DNA from: an uncultured Caulobacterales bacterium
GTDB taxonomy: Bacteria; Pseudomonadota; Alphaproteobacteria; Caulobacterales; Caulobacteraceae
Assembly (NCBI GenBank): GCA_903884425.1
Contig: CAISEP010000014.1
Coordinates: 398,531-462,530, forward strand
DNA length: 64,000 nt
Direction of reading: 5' to 3'
Made by a program: the position numbers and the translations under genes. Each line of letters begins with the position of its first letter. The stretch's first letter is position 1. The notes under the pieces are model-generated. The model was not told the DNA's origin and did not search any database. It saw nothing but the letters and a program-made list of their open reading frames with translations. Below, one piece after another: positions 19,281 to 27,320 of the stretch.

Positions 19281-20396
19281 TCAGCGGCGGCGAACGAACA
19301 CGGTCCCGGCGGAATAGCCCGCGCCGAAGGAACAGATCAGTCCGGTCTCGCCTGCCACGAAGTCGTCATTGTGCCTGTGGAAGGCGATCACCGACCCCGC
19401 CGAGGAGGTGTTGGCATATTCGTCGAGGATGATGACGTTCTCTTCCGGCGTCGGGTCGCGGCCCAGCACCTTGCGGCCGATCATGTCGTTCATGTTGATG
19501 TTGGCCTGGTGCAGCCACATGCGCTTCAGGCCGTGCGGGTCGAGGCCCAGGTCGCGGGCGTGCTCGATGATCATCTCCGACACCATCGGCACCACGTCGC
19601 GGAACACCTTGCGGCCGTTCTGCACGAACAGCTTGTCGGCCTTGTCCCGCCCATCCGGGTCGGCGCGGTTCAGGAAGCCGAAATTGTTGCGGATATTGTT
19701 GGAGAACTCCGTCTTGAGCCTGGTGCCCAGGATGTCCCAGCCGCCGGTGGCGGTGTCGTCCCGCTCCACGATCACGGCGGTGGCCACATCGCCGAAGATG
19801 AAGTGGCTGTCCCGGTCGCGGAAGTTCAGGTGGCCGGAGCAGATCTCCGGATTGACCATCAGCACCGCCCCGACGGAGCCGGAGGTGACGAAGTCCGCGG
19901 CTGTCTTGATGCCGAAGGTCGCCGACGAGCAGGCCACGTTCATGTCGAAGGCAAAGCCCGGAATGCCCAGCGCATTCTGGATCTCGATGGCCATGGCCGG
20001 GTAGGGGCGCTGCATGTTGGAGGCCGCGCAGATCACGGCCCCGATCTCGCTGGCGGGGCGACCCCACCGCTCGATGGCCTCCCGGGCGGCGATGACGGCC
20101 ATTTCCGCCAGGACCGACAGTTCCTCGTTGGACCGCTCGGGGATCACCGGGCGCATGATCTCCGGATCGACGATGCCCGACCGGTCCACCACGAACCGCG
20201 ACTTGATGCCCGAGGCCTTGGTGATGAATTCGGGGGAGGAGGGGGCCAGGGCCTCGACCGTGCCGGCGGCGATCTCGGCCGCATGGGTGGAATTGAAGCG
20301 TTCCACATAGGTGTTGAAGGTCGCGACAAGTTCCTCGTTCGAGACCGAAAAGGGCGGCGTGTAGAGACCGGTGGCCGAAATGACTGCGTGCGCCAA
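19281..20396 (-). CDS. Beta-ketoacyl-ACP synthase III (FabH-like)
   Basis: 371 residues from a TTG at 20396; the frame extends upstream but the family opening (MAHAVISATGLYTPPF) begins exactly here and GAGGGATG precedes it. Thiolase-fold enzyme with the catalytic Cys in DMNVACSSATFGIKTA, His in RMWLHQANINMNDMIG and Asn in EYANTSSAGSVI. It is longer than E. coli FabH (~317) and belongs to the longer proteobacterial branch, whose P. aeruginosa member can elongate medium-chain acyl-CoA. It condenses an acyl-CoA with malonyl-ACP. It ends 10 bp from the convergent MeaB gene and is divergent from the desaturase pair. Confidence 0.88.
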   Translation of the reverse strand: MAHAVISATGLYTPPFSVSNEELVATFNTYVERFNSTHAAEIAAGTVEALAPSSPEFITKASGIKSRFVVDRSGIVDPEIMRPVIPERSNEELSVLAEMAVIAAREAIERWGRPASEIGAVICAASNMQRPYPAMAIEIQNALGIPGFAFDMNVACSSATFGIKTAADFVTSGSVGAVLMVNPEICSGHLNFRDRDSHFIFGDVATAVIVERDDTATGGWDILGTRLKTEFSNNIRNNFGFLNRADPDGRDKADKLFVQNGRKVFRDVVPMVSEMIIEHARDLGLDPHGLKRMWLHQANINMNDMIGRKVLGRDPTPEENVIILDEYANTSSAGSVIAFHRHNDDFVAGETGLICSFGAGYSAGTVFVRRR

Positions 20397-20558
20397 GATG
20401 ACTTCATCCCTCGTTTGTCCGCGCTCTCCGACCTCTCCAACGGGTCGGCTGGCGGACGTAATCCACTGTCGAAGCGCACAGATAGCATGTTTTGCGCGGC
20501 TGTCTTGACGCTTCAGCACCGCTTGACGAGACCTCGATCCGCCGCCAAGGCTCGGCGC

Positions 20559-20951
20559 ATGGTCCCTCCGTTCCTGCTCCAGCTCGGCGTCTCGGCCGGC
20601 TTCATCGTCCTGATGGTCGTGCTGGCCTCTGTGGCGAAAATCCCGCGCGCCAACCCGTTGCTGGACGATGCGGCCCTGCGTCGGCTGCTGGCCGACGACT
20701 TTCCGGAGCAGGTTCCGGACCGGACCTGGATCGCGGGAGATGGTCAGGCGGGCCTGGCCGCGGCCGGGAAGACCGCCCTGGTCGCCTTCCGCCTGGGGGA
20801 TGGATATGTCACCCGTGACCTGCCCTGGGACGACCTGATCCGCGCGCATCGGACACCCGACGGCGTTCAACTCCTGTTCAACGGTCCGGGAGGCGGCCTT
20901 GCGCGTCTCGCCTGGCCGGGCGAGGCCCCCTGGCCTCCGGAAAGGCCCTGA
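20559..20951 (+). CDS. Small membrane-anchored protein paired with a sterol desaturase
   Basis: 130 residues from ATG 20559. One N-terminal membrane segment (LLQLGVSAGFIVLMVVLASV), then a soluble part of ~100 residues with RTWIAGDGQAGLAAAGKTALVAF and WDDLIRAHRTPDGVQLLF. I do not recognise a named domain. It ends 5 bp before the fatty-acid-hydroxylase-family gene, so the two are an operon, and a partner role for that membrane enzyme is the natural inference. The frame is open far upstream but that part is antisense to the ketosynthase. Confidence 0.7.
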   Translation: MVPPFLLQLGVSAGFIVLMVVLASVAKIPRANPLLDDAALRRLLADDFPEQVPDRTWIAGDGQAGLAAAGKTALVAFRLGDGYVTRDLPWDDLIRAHRTPDGVQLLFNGPGGGLARLAWPGEAPWPPERP

Positions 20952-20956
20952 GACCC

Positions 20957-21895
20957 ATGAAGGACCTGGAACATGCCCCGTTCGACGTGGTCACCCTGGC
21001 GGTACCCGCCTTTGTCCTGCTGATCGTGCTGGAGATCGGGCTGGGCTGGCTGAAGCGCGCGCCGGTCCGCTACGAGACCCGCGACACGGCCACCTCCCTG
21101 CTGCTCGGGCTGGGATCCACCGTGGCCGGTGTCCTGACGGCGGGGATCGTGGGCGGGGCGACCATCTGGGCCTGGCATCACCGCATCCTCGACCTGCCGG
21201 TGGCCGGCTGGCCGACGGTGGGGACCTGGATCGCCCTGTTCCTGCTGGAGGACCTGACCTACTACGTCTTCCATCGCCTGAGCCATGAGCGGCGGTTCTG
21301 GTGGGCGGCCCATGTGAACCACCATTCCTCGCAGCATTACAACCTGTCCACGGCCCTGCGGCAGAGCTGGACCGGGGGCGTGAACGGGTCGTGGCTGTTG
21401 TGGCTGCCCCTGGCCTTCCTGGGCTTTCCCCCGGCCATGATCTTCGTGCAGAAGGGGATCAGCCTGATCTATCAGTTCTGGATCCATACCGAGGCCGTCC
21501 GCCGACTGCCGGCCCCGCTGGAATACGTGCTGAACACCCCCTCCCATCACCGGGTGCACCATGCCCGCAACCCCCGCTATCTGGATCGGAACTACGCGGG
21601 CATACTGATCATCTGGGACCGGATGTTCGGGAGCTTCGAGGCGGAACGGGACGACGAGCCCTGTCGTTATGGCATCGTCAGAAATCTGGGTGATTTCAAC
21701 GTCCTGCGCGCAGCTTTTCATGAATGGTGGGCCATCGGGCGGGACCTTCTGGCCGCCCGGTCCCTGCGTCAGGCGGTGATGGCCGTGTTCGGCCCGCCGG
21801 GCTGGCGCGCCGATGGGCAGGGGGATACGGCGGTGGCGCTGCGCGCCCGCTGGGCAGCCCGGGTCGGGGCGGACCCTAACCCTCCCGCAGCATAG
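20957..21895 (+). CDS. Sterol desaturase / fatty acid hydroxylase family protein
   Basis: 312 residues. Membrane di-iron enzyme with the family's histidine boxes: HRLSH near residue 106, HVNHHSSQHYN near 118, and HRVHHARNPRYLDRNYAG near 198. Three or four membrane helices surround them (first VVTLAVPAFVLLIVLEIGLG). Such enzymes insert oxygen or a double bond into lipids; the substrate cannot be told, with hopanoids, carotenoids or fatty acids all possible. It is co-transcribed with the small membrane protein before it. The last 20 bp overlap the convergent NrtR-like gene. Confidence 0.9.
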   Translation: MKDLEHAPFDVVTLAVPAFVLLIVLEIGLGWLKRAPVRYETRDTATSLLLGLGSTVAGVLTAGIVGGATIWAWHHRILDLPVAGWPTVGTWIALFLLEDLTYYVFHRLSHERRFWWAAHVNHHSSQHYNLSTALRQSWTGGVNGSWLLWLPLAFLGFPPAMIFVQKGISLIYQFWIHTEAVRRLPAPLEYVLNTPSHHRVHHARNPRYLDRNYAGILIIWDRMFGSFEAERDDEPCRYGIVRNLGDFNVLRAAFHEWWAIGRDLLAARSLRQAVMAVFGPPGWRADGQGDTAVALRARWAARVGADPNPPAA

Positions 21896-22901
21896 GCAGG
21901 GCCAGCCCCGTCGCCGGGCGGGTCAGCAGCAGCTCCCGCCGGAACCGGAACAGTTCCGCCGGTCGTCCCCCCGTTTCCGCGTCGAACACGGCCAGGCCCT
22001 CCACCAGGTCCGTGCGTTCCACCATCCGCCGGAAGTTCTGCTTGTGCAGGGCCACGCCGCTGACCGCCTCCACCGTGCGCTGGAGGGAGGACAGGGTGAA
22101 GGTCTGGCCCATCAGCTCGAAGATCACCGGACGGTACTTGAGCTTGCCCCGCAGACGACCGAGGCCCGTCGCCAGGATCCGGCGATGGTCGGAGATCATC
22201 GGCTGGCCGAGCGCCGGGTGGAACCCCTCCGGCTCGGGGGCGTCGGTCCCCAGGGCGCGGCTGCGGTCCCGGGCCGCCTCCGCCGCCAGCCCGGCTTCAT
22301 AGAGCAGCTCGTAGCGCTCCAGCACCCGTTCCTCGTTCCAGCGGGCCCCGTCCAGGGCGAACAGCCCGCGGATGCGGGAGCGCCGTGCCTCCGCCGTCAC
22401 CGGGTCGGCCGCGGCGGCCCAGCGCTCCAGATCGGGCACGATCACCGAATCGATCACCTCCGGACGCCCCTCCCGCCAGTCCTCCCAGGGAAAGAACCGG
22501 GTCCAGGGGGACCAGAGGGCCCCGGCGCCCGTCGCCTCGGGCAGGTCCGCCGTGCCGGGGGTCAGGGCCAGATAGCCGACGGAGACGATCCGTCCGGCCC
22601 CCGGGGCACTACCGCCCAGGTCGGCCAGGGGGGCGTCCCGGCCCTTGTCGCCGAAGGTGTAGATCTGTTCGGCATAGCCGAGCTCGATCCCCGCCTGGGC
22701 CGTCACGAAGGCGCGCAGGGCCAGCTCGAAGGTGCGGTCATGGTCGGGATCGAACGGACCGGAGGGCAGGCCCGGCGCCGCCGACGCCCGATGGGTCCTG
22801 AGATCGTCCGGCCGCACGGTCAGGACCACGGCCTCGTGATCGCGGATCGCCACCACGACCGTGGAAAGGCCGATGATCACCTGTCCGGTCATGGGGCTCA
22901 T
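21876..22901 (-). CDS. NrtR-like regulator with degenerate Nudix domain (COG4111-type)
   Basis: 341 residues from ATG 22901, which overlaps the HD gene stop as ATGA. The N-terminal half has a Nudix-like fold (VIIGLSTVVVAIRDHEAVVLTVRP, LALRAFVTAQAGIELGYAEQ) but the position of the REUXEEXGU box reads RAFVTAQAGIEL, so the catalytic glutamates are missing. The C-terminal part (LKYRPVIFELMGQTFTL, LQRTVEAVSGVALHKQNFRR, then RPAELFRFRREL) looks like the winged helix of NrtR repressors of NAD metabolism. A DNA-binding metabolite sensor is inferred. Target genes are not obvious here. Confidence 0.75.
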   Translation of the reverse strand: MSPMTGQVIIGLSTVVVAIRDHEAVVLTVRPDDLRTHRASAAPGLPSGPFDPDHDRTFELALRAFVTAQAGIELGYAEQIYTFGDKGRDAPLADLGGSAPGAGRIVSVGYLALTPGTADLPEATGAGALWSPWTRFFPWEDWREGRPEVIDSVIVPDLERWAAAADPVTAEARRSRIRGLFALDGARWNEERVLERYELLYEAGLAAEAARDRSRALGTDAPEPEGFHPALGQPMISDHRRILATGLGRLRGKLKYRPVIFELMGQTFTLSSLQRTVEAVSGVALHKQNFRRMVERTDLVEGLAVFDAETGGRPAELFRFRRELLLTRPATGLALPMLREG

Positions 22902-23551
22902 TCGCTGGAAAAGGCCCCGCCGCCGGCATCCAGTCCGGTGGCCGCGGCCAGGGTTTCGAACCGCTGCAGATAGCGCTGCTGGGCCAGGGCCGGGGGCAGG
23001 GGGGTCAGGCGGATGGCACAACCCGGCGGCGGCGCGCCGAACAGCTCCCGCGCCTCGGCATCGCCAAAGCCCGCCAGCTGGGTGGCCTCGAGATAGGCAC
23101 TCACATGGTCTGCCCGCTTGATCAGCGCCCGGATCTCCGCAGGCGGGTGGGGCGGCAGGCCGAACCGGATGTGGATGGCCGCTTCCAGCCGGTGTTCGAA
23201 CTGCCGGTAGTCGAGGCCGAGCGCGGCCTTGAATGGGGAGATCATGTCGCCGATCACATATTCCGGGGCATCGTGCAGTAGAGCCAGCATCCGCCATTTC
23301 GGGGCAATGCCCGGGCTCAACTGGGCCACCAGATCCTCCACCAGCTCGCTGTGCTGGGCCACGGAGAAACCGTGCTCGCCGATCGTCTGGCCGTTCCAGC
23401 GTGCGACCCGGGCCAGGCCATGGGCGATGTCGGCGATCTCGATGTCGAAGGGGGAGGGGTCGAGCAGGTCCAGCCGTCGACCGGACAGCATCCTCTGCCA
23501 GGCGCGAGGGGCCGCGTCGGCGGTCGACTTCCTACGGGGCGAACGGGTCAC
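22898..23551 (-). CDS. HD-domain phosphohydrolase (YfbR-like)
   Basis: 217 residues from GTG 23551; an upstream ATG at 23683 would add 44 residues that are very basic and unlike homologues, and would leave only 19 bp to the divergent gene. The opening RAWQRMLSGRRLDLLDPSPFDIEI is typical of an alphaproteobacterial HD family. Metal-site landmarks are GEHGFSVAQHSELVEDL, LLHDAPEYVIGDM and, near the C-terminus, IKRADHVSAYLEATQ. YfbR relatives dephosphorylate deoxynucleoside monophosphates. It is translationally coupled to the NrtR-like gene by a 4-bp overlap, which suggests a joint role in nucleotide or NAD turnover. Confidence 0.85.
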   Translation of the reverse strand: MTRSPRRKSTADAAPRAWQRMLSGRRLDLLDPSPFDIEIADIAHGLARVARWNGQTIGEHGFSVAQHSELVEDLVAQLSPGIAPKWRMLALLHDAPEYVIGDMISPFKAALGLDYRQFEHRLEAAIHIRFGLPPHPPAEIRALIKRADHVSAYLEATQLAGFGDAEARELFGAPPPGCAIRLTPLPPALAQQRYLQRFETLAAATGLDAGGGAFSSE

Positions 23552-23702
23552 GATCCAGGCTCGGGTCTTCAGGTTGGAGGGGCCGCGCCGATCCTGGGCC
23601 ACAGGTGCAATCCGCAGCCTTCGCTGCAATTTGCGGTGACTCAATGCCGGCACGAACCGCGAAGGGCAGGGTGTCTGCGTCACTCAGGAATGGAAGCAAC
23701 CG

Positions 23703-24089
23703 ATGCCCCTGTCCAGCATCATTCTGCGCCTCGCCCGGAACCCCGGCTCCGATCATCCGGAGCCCGATTCCCATGACGGCTATGCCCTGGTCGCGCCCCT
23801 GACGGCCGATGGCCATCTGGACGAGGTGGCCTTCAGCCATTGCGCGCCCCAGTGCCGTGTCCGTCGGTTCACCCCGGATGCGGACCCGAAGCAGGGCCAT
23901 CTGGTGCGCCACGGCGGTCGCTGGGCCATCCGCTACGACGGGGAGGCCGAGGTGGCCGAGGCGGGCATCTACCGGCTGCACGACCATCGCTTCCTGCTGG
24001 GGTCCTATGTCAGCATCATGGACGACGACGGGGAGCTGCTCACCTATCGCGTTACCAACCTGACCGAGGCGCGGGACGTGGCCGCCTGA
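23703..24089 (+). CDS. Conserved protein of unknown function
   Basis: 128 residues with GGAAG eight bases before the ATG. No membrane segment or signal peptide. Visible stretches are DGYALVAPLTADGHLDE, CRVRRFTPDADPKQGHLVRH, WAIRYDGEAEVAEAGIYRL and GSYVSIMDDDGELLTYRV, a beta-rich pattern I recall only from uncharacterised alphaproteobacterial proteins. It is divergent from the HD gene and stands alone. The sequence composition and codon use match its neighbours, so it is very likely expressed; no function is proposed. Confidence 0.75.
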   Translation: MPLSSIILRLARNPGSDHPEPDSHDGYALVAPLTADGHLDEVAFSHCAPQCRVRRFTPDADPKQGHLVRHGGRWAIRYDGEAEVAEAGIYRLHDHRFLLGSYVSIMDDDGELLTYRVTNLTEARDVAA

Positions 24090-24105
24090 CGGATCGCGCC
24101 GCGGC

Positions 24106-24885
24106 CTATCTGAGGCTCAGGCCCACCAGGTGGCGGACGTCGTCGAACTCCACGTCATTGCCATGAGCGTGGTGGTGCTCCGCCCTGGACCGGACCGTGG
24201 CCACGACCAGCGGCCCGCTCAGGGGCCCGCGCGCCACATAGCCGACGGACCGCCAGCCCGCAGGGCCCGGGGCGTCCGTGGCCACCATCCAGGTCTGGTC
24301 CAGATTGGCCGCGTCGGTCATGTTCGAGGTGATGCGCACCGCGCCGTCGGTGGCGTCGATGGTGGCATTCTTCAGTTCACCGAAACCGGTGGAGATGTGG
24401 GCATTGTTCCCGGCGGCATTGATGTTCACCCCCGGCAGGCGGACGCTGGCCCGGTCCCCGTCGGTGAGGATGTGCAGGCCCGGCAGGTCGATCTGGGTGT
24501 GATCGGTCTCGTGATCCGATCCGTCCGCGGCCGTCTGGTTGGATGCTATCGAAATTCCGGACTGGCTGAGGGCAGGGGGCGTGGGAACCAGCGCGGCCAG
24601 TTCGTGCTCCCGGGCCTGCAGCAGGTCCTGCGCCGACCGCCCGTCGGTCATCGTCCGGGTCAGGGTCACCTCCTCGCCGTCCGAGCCCGTATAGGTGCAG
24701 GACTGTCCGTCCGCGGCCTGAGACACCCGGTTGAGCCGCCCCTGGTGGTCCGGACACGCCAGCTGTGCGCTCACCACCAGCTGGTGTCCGCCGATCACGA
24801 CCTCCGATCGCCGGTGCCGGTGGCACGCCGTCAGTGACACGGCCGTCAGAGCGGCCAGTGACAGGGTGAGAATGACCTTCGACAT
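24106..24885 (-). CDS. Lipoprotein of unknown function
   Basis: 259 residues. A lipoprotein signal (MSKVILTLSLAALTAVSL then TACH, with Cys at 21) is followed by a His/Arg patch. The body shows VIGGHQLVVSAQLACPDHQG, a region with ELAALVPTPPALS, then PGLHILTDGDRASVRLPGVN and ARGPLSGPLVVATV. I recognise no enzymatic motif; the middle repeats look like short beta strands. It is convergent with the preceding unknown gene (16 bp apart) and is probably anchored to a membrane in the envelope. Confidence 0.75.
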   Translation of the reverse strand: MSKVILTLSLAALTAVSLTACHRHRRSEVVIGGHQLVVSAQLACPDHQGRLNRVSQAADGQSCTYTGSDGEEVTLTRTMTDGRSAQDLLQAREHELAALVPTPPALSQSGISIASNQTAADGSDHETDHTQIDLPGLHILTDGDRASVRLPGVNINAAGNNAHISTGFGELKNATIDATDGAVRITSNMTDAANLDQTWMVATDAPGPAGWRSVGYVARGPLSGPLVVATVRSRAEHHHAHGNDVEFDDVRHLVGLSLR

Positions 24886-25037
24886 GGATCGCCCGCTGCA
24901 GAGAACCCGACGGGCCAGGGCTGGCCGGTCATGGTCTTCCGGAACTCTGTGGAAGGCGTGGCTGTCGGTCCAGTGAAATTGTCGTAATTGTCAGTCCGGT
25001 CGGACCGAGGCGGAACTGGACGAGGGGATGGCGGGCC

Positions 25038-25622
25038 ATGTGCAACAGCTACGGCGTGACGGTCTCCTGGATCGATTACCTGGACGGTCTGGCGGCTCAG
25101 GGCCTGCGCCTGAGCGCCCCCGACGGCGTGCCGAACCTTGAGCCGACCGAGTCCCTCTGGCCCACGGACCGGGCTCCGATCCTGCGGCCCGGCGGGGCAC
25201 CGCGAGAGGTGGAACTGGTCCAGATGCGCTGGGGCTTTCGTCCGCCTCATGCCAAGGCCGGCCCCATCATCAACCTGCGGTCCGAGGGACGCCGGTTCAC
25301 CAGGGGCCGGTGCCTGGTCCCGGCCTCCTGGTTCTTCGAGTTCACCGGAACCCGGTCGCCGAAATCCAAATGGCGTTTCACCCGCACAGGGGCCCCGTGG
25401 TTCTGCATCGCCGGGCTCTGGCGACCGGCGGAGGAGGCATTTCCGGAGAGCTTCACGCTGCTGACCCTCGAACCCGGTCCCGACGTGGCCCGGCTGCATC
25501 ACCGGCAGATCGCCATTCTCGAGCCCGCGCAGTGGGCCGACTGGCTGGACCCGCGGGTGCCGTGGGAAACGCTTCTGGCACCGTCGCCCGAGGGCAGCCT
25601 GACCGCCGTGCAGATCCGCTGA
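25038..25622 (+). CDS. SRAP (HMCES/YedK) family protein
   Basis: 194 residues, with GAGGGG upstream of the ATG. The initiator Met is followed directly by Cys2 in MCNSYGVT, the residue that crosslinks to abasic sites after Met removal. Other conserved elements are INLRSEGRRF, RGRCLVPASWFFEF (catalytic Glu) and ARLHHRQIAIL, the equivalent of the HxRMP motif. SRAP proteins shield abasic sites in single-stranded DNA. The gene stands alone; with the two uracil-DNA glycosylases at the left of the window it belongs to the same repair theme, but the distance makes a link speculative. Confidence 0.9.
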   Translation: MCNSYGVTVSWIDYLDGLAAQGLRLSAPDGVPNLEPTESLWPTDRAPILRPGGAPREVELVQMRWGFRPPHAKAGPIINLRSEGRRFTRGRCLVPASWFFEFTGTRSPKSKWRFTRTGAPWFCIAGLWRPAEEAFPESFTLLTLEPGPDVARLHHRQIAILEPAQWADWLDPRVPWETLLAPSPEGSLTAVQIR

Positions 25623-25709
25623 AGTTCCGAGAGGGGAATGGGTCCGCAGAGGCGTTGGTGCCTGCGCGAAGGGCTGAATGAAATGCGCCTAAGGAATATT
25701 ATCGGCAAT

Positions 25710-26540
25710 TTAGACGGACTGATCGAGCCGGGAACGGATCGTCAGCCCGTCATAGGCCGGTTCCACACCCGGCGGCAGTTCACGGCACAGCGTCTCGTAG
25801 TCCATGTCGATGTGCAGATTGGTCAGAATGGCCCGGCGCGGCTTCAGAGCGGCGATCCACTGCAGGGCCAACTCCAGGTGCGCATGGCTCGGATGCGGCG
25901 CATAGCGCAGCGCATCGACGATGAATACGTCGAGGCCCTCGAGCTGCGACAGGGACTCGCCCGGCAGGCCGACCACGTCCGACGAATAGGCCACGTCGCC
26001 GAAGCGATAGCCCACGGCGCGGACATCCCCATGGTCCTGGTCATAGGCCACGACCGGGATCGCGCCGGACGGACCCGCAAGCCGGAACGCGGTGCCCAGC
26101 GGTGGCAGCGCCGTCAGGGTCGCGATCGGCGGATAGCCTTTCTCGCCCTCGAACACATAGCCGAACCGCCGCAGCAGCGTCTCGCCCGTCGCAGCGTCCG
26201 ACTGGCACGGAATCCGCGACCGCTGGCGATAGGCAAAGGCCCGGATGTCGTCGATCCCGTGGGTCTGGTCCGCATGGTCGTGGCTGAACAGCACATGGTC
26301 GATCCGGGCCAGACCGCAGGCCACGGCCTGGGTGCGGAAATCCGGCGACAGGTCGACGAGCACCGTGGTCTGGGCCGCCGAGTCGGCCGCGGCCGCCGTA
26401 GCCAGCCGCACCGCCAGGCCGCAACGGGACCGCCGGTTGCGAGGCTCCCCCGGATCGCAGCGCCCCCAGTCGCCATCGGCCCGCGGCACGCCACCAGACG
26501 AGCCGGAACCCAGGATCGTGACGTCAAGAAATGCGCTCAT
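25710..26540 (-). CDS. MBL-fold metallo-hydrolase (PhnP-like)
   Basis: 276 residues from ATG 26540, overlapping the tatD stop as ATGA. Metallo-beta-lactamase fold with TILGSGSSGGVPR at the start, the metal motif LFSHDHADQTHGIDDIRAF (HxHxDH variant HDHADQTHG), and later YSSDVVGLP and TNLHIDMDYETL. Such proteins cleave phosphodiesters; PhnP acts on cyclic ribose phosphates, but phosphonate genes are absent here. It is the last gene of the tmk-holB-tatD-MBL string, conserved in alphaproteobacteria, and likely a housekeeping phosphodiesterase. Confidence 0.88.
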   Translation of the reverse strand: MSAFLDVTILGSGSSGGVPRADGDWGRCDPGEPRNRRSRCGLAVRLATAAAADSAAQTTVLVDLSPDFRTQAVACGLARIDHVLFSHDHADQTHGIDDIRAFAYRQRSRIPCQSDAATGETLLRRFGYVFEGEKGYPPIATLTALPPLGTAFRLAGPSGAIPVVAYDQDHGDVRAVGYRFGDVAYSSDVVGLPGESLSQLEGLDVFIVDALRYAPHPSHAHLELALQWIAALKPRRAILTNLHIDMDYETLCRELPPGVEPAYDGLTIRSRLDQSV

Positions 26541-27316
26541 GGTCTTGGTATTGTTGAAAATAGTGAAAGGAATGCATCTTCCGTGCGCGCTTCGGCCTCC
26601 GCCAGGCTCCAGCCGCGAATCTCGGCCAACCGCGCCAGGATGTGCGGCAGGAAGGCGGGCTCGTTGCGCCGTCCACGCAGGGGCACCGGCGCCAGATAGG
26701 GGCAATCCGTCTCCACGATGATCCGGTCGGCCGGCATGTCCCGGATCACCGCCCTCACCTCTTCTGCCCCCTTGAAGGTGGCGATGCCGGAGACCGAGAA
26801 CCAGGCCCCCAGCGCCGCCGCCCGGCGGGCCAGTTCCGGCCCGCTGGTGTAGCAGTGCATCAGGATGCGGAACGGCCCCTCGGCATGGGCGTCCTCCAGC
26901 ATCCGGGCCGTGTCCTCGTCAGCCTCCCGCGTATGCAGGACAAGGGGCAAGCCGGTGGCCCGCGCCGCGGTGATCTGGGCGGCCAGCACCGCGCGCTGCA
27001 CCTCCCTGGGGGACAGGTCGTAATGATAGTCCAGTCCCGCCTCGCCGATGCCGACCACCTTCGGCCGCGCCGCCAGATCAATCAAGGTTTTCGCGTCAAG
27101 ATGCGGATTTTCCTTGGCTTCATGCGGGTGTGTTCCCACGGTGCACCAGATGTCCGCATGGGCCATGGCCAGGGCGTGCACCGCCTCGAAGCTGGAGACC
27201 CGGTCGCAGATCGTCACCATCAGGCCGATGCCGGCGGCACGGGCCCGGGCGATCACCTCCGCCTGGTCCTCGGCAAACTGCGGGGCGTGGAGATTGACGT
27301 GACTGTCGATCAGCAT
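26537..27316 (-). CDS. TatD-family metal-dependent hydrolase
   Basis: 259 residues from ATG 27316. TIM-barrel hydrolase related to DNases that work on 3' ends. Landmarks: VVGIGEAGLDYHYDLSP (metal-bridging Glu), LPLVLHTREADEDT, ILMHCYTSGPEL and VETDCPYLAPVPLRGRRNEP. The N-terminal metal motif, normally HxH, reads DSHVNLH: His6 is present but the second position is Asn8. The DNA (CAC GTC AAT) is unambiguous. It follows holB by 4 bp and overlaps the MBL gene by 4 bp. A role in DNA repair or RNA processing is inferred from family knowledge. Confidence 0.92.
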   Translation of the reverse strand: MLIDSHVNLHAPQFAEDQAEVIARARAAGIGLMVTICDRVSSFEAVHALAMAHADIWCTVGTHPHEAKENPHLDAKTLIDLAARPKVVGIGEAGLDYHYDLSPREVQRAVLAAQITAARATGLPLVLHTREADEDTARMLEDAHAEGPFRILMHCYTSGPELARRAAALGAWFSVSGIATFKGAEEVRAVIRDMPADRIIVETDCPYLAPVPLRGRRNEPAFLPHILARLAEIRGWSLAEAEARTEDAFLSLFSTIPRP

Positions 27317-27320
27317 GGAC

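Noticed and set aside
23552..23683. Longer HD protein starting at 23683
   Set aside because: The added 44 residues are Arg/Pro-rich, unlike homologues, and leave almost no promoter for the divergent gene.
24886..25037. Possible promoter elements before the SRAP gene
   Set aside because: AT-richer than its surroundings but without a convincing -35/-10 pair or dyad.
25623..25709. Weak hairpin between the convergent SRAP and MBL genes
   Set aside because: Only about four consecutive pairs (AGGC with GCCT) and no T run; not enough to call a terminator.
26541..26705. Longer start for the MBL protein at 26705
   Set aside because: The extension lies inside tatD in another frame; ATG 26540 gives the 4-bp overlap typical of this operon.
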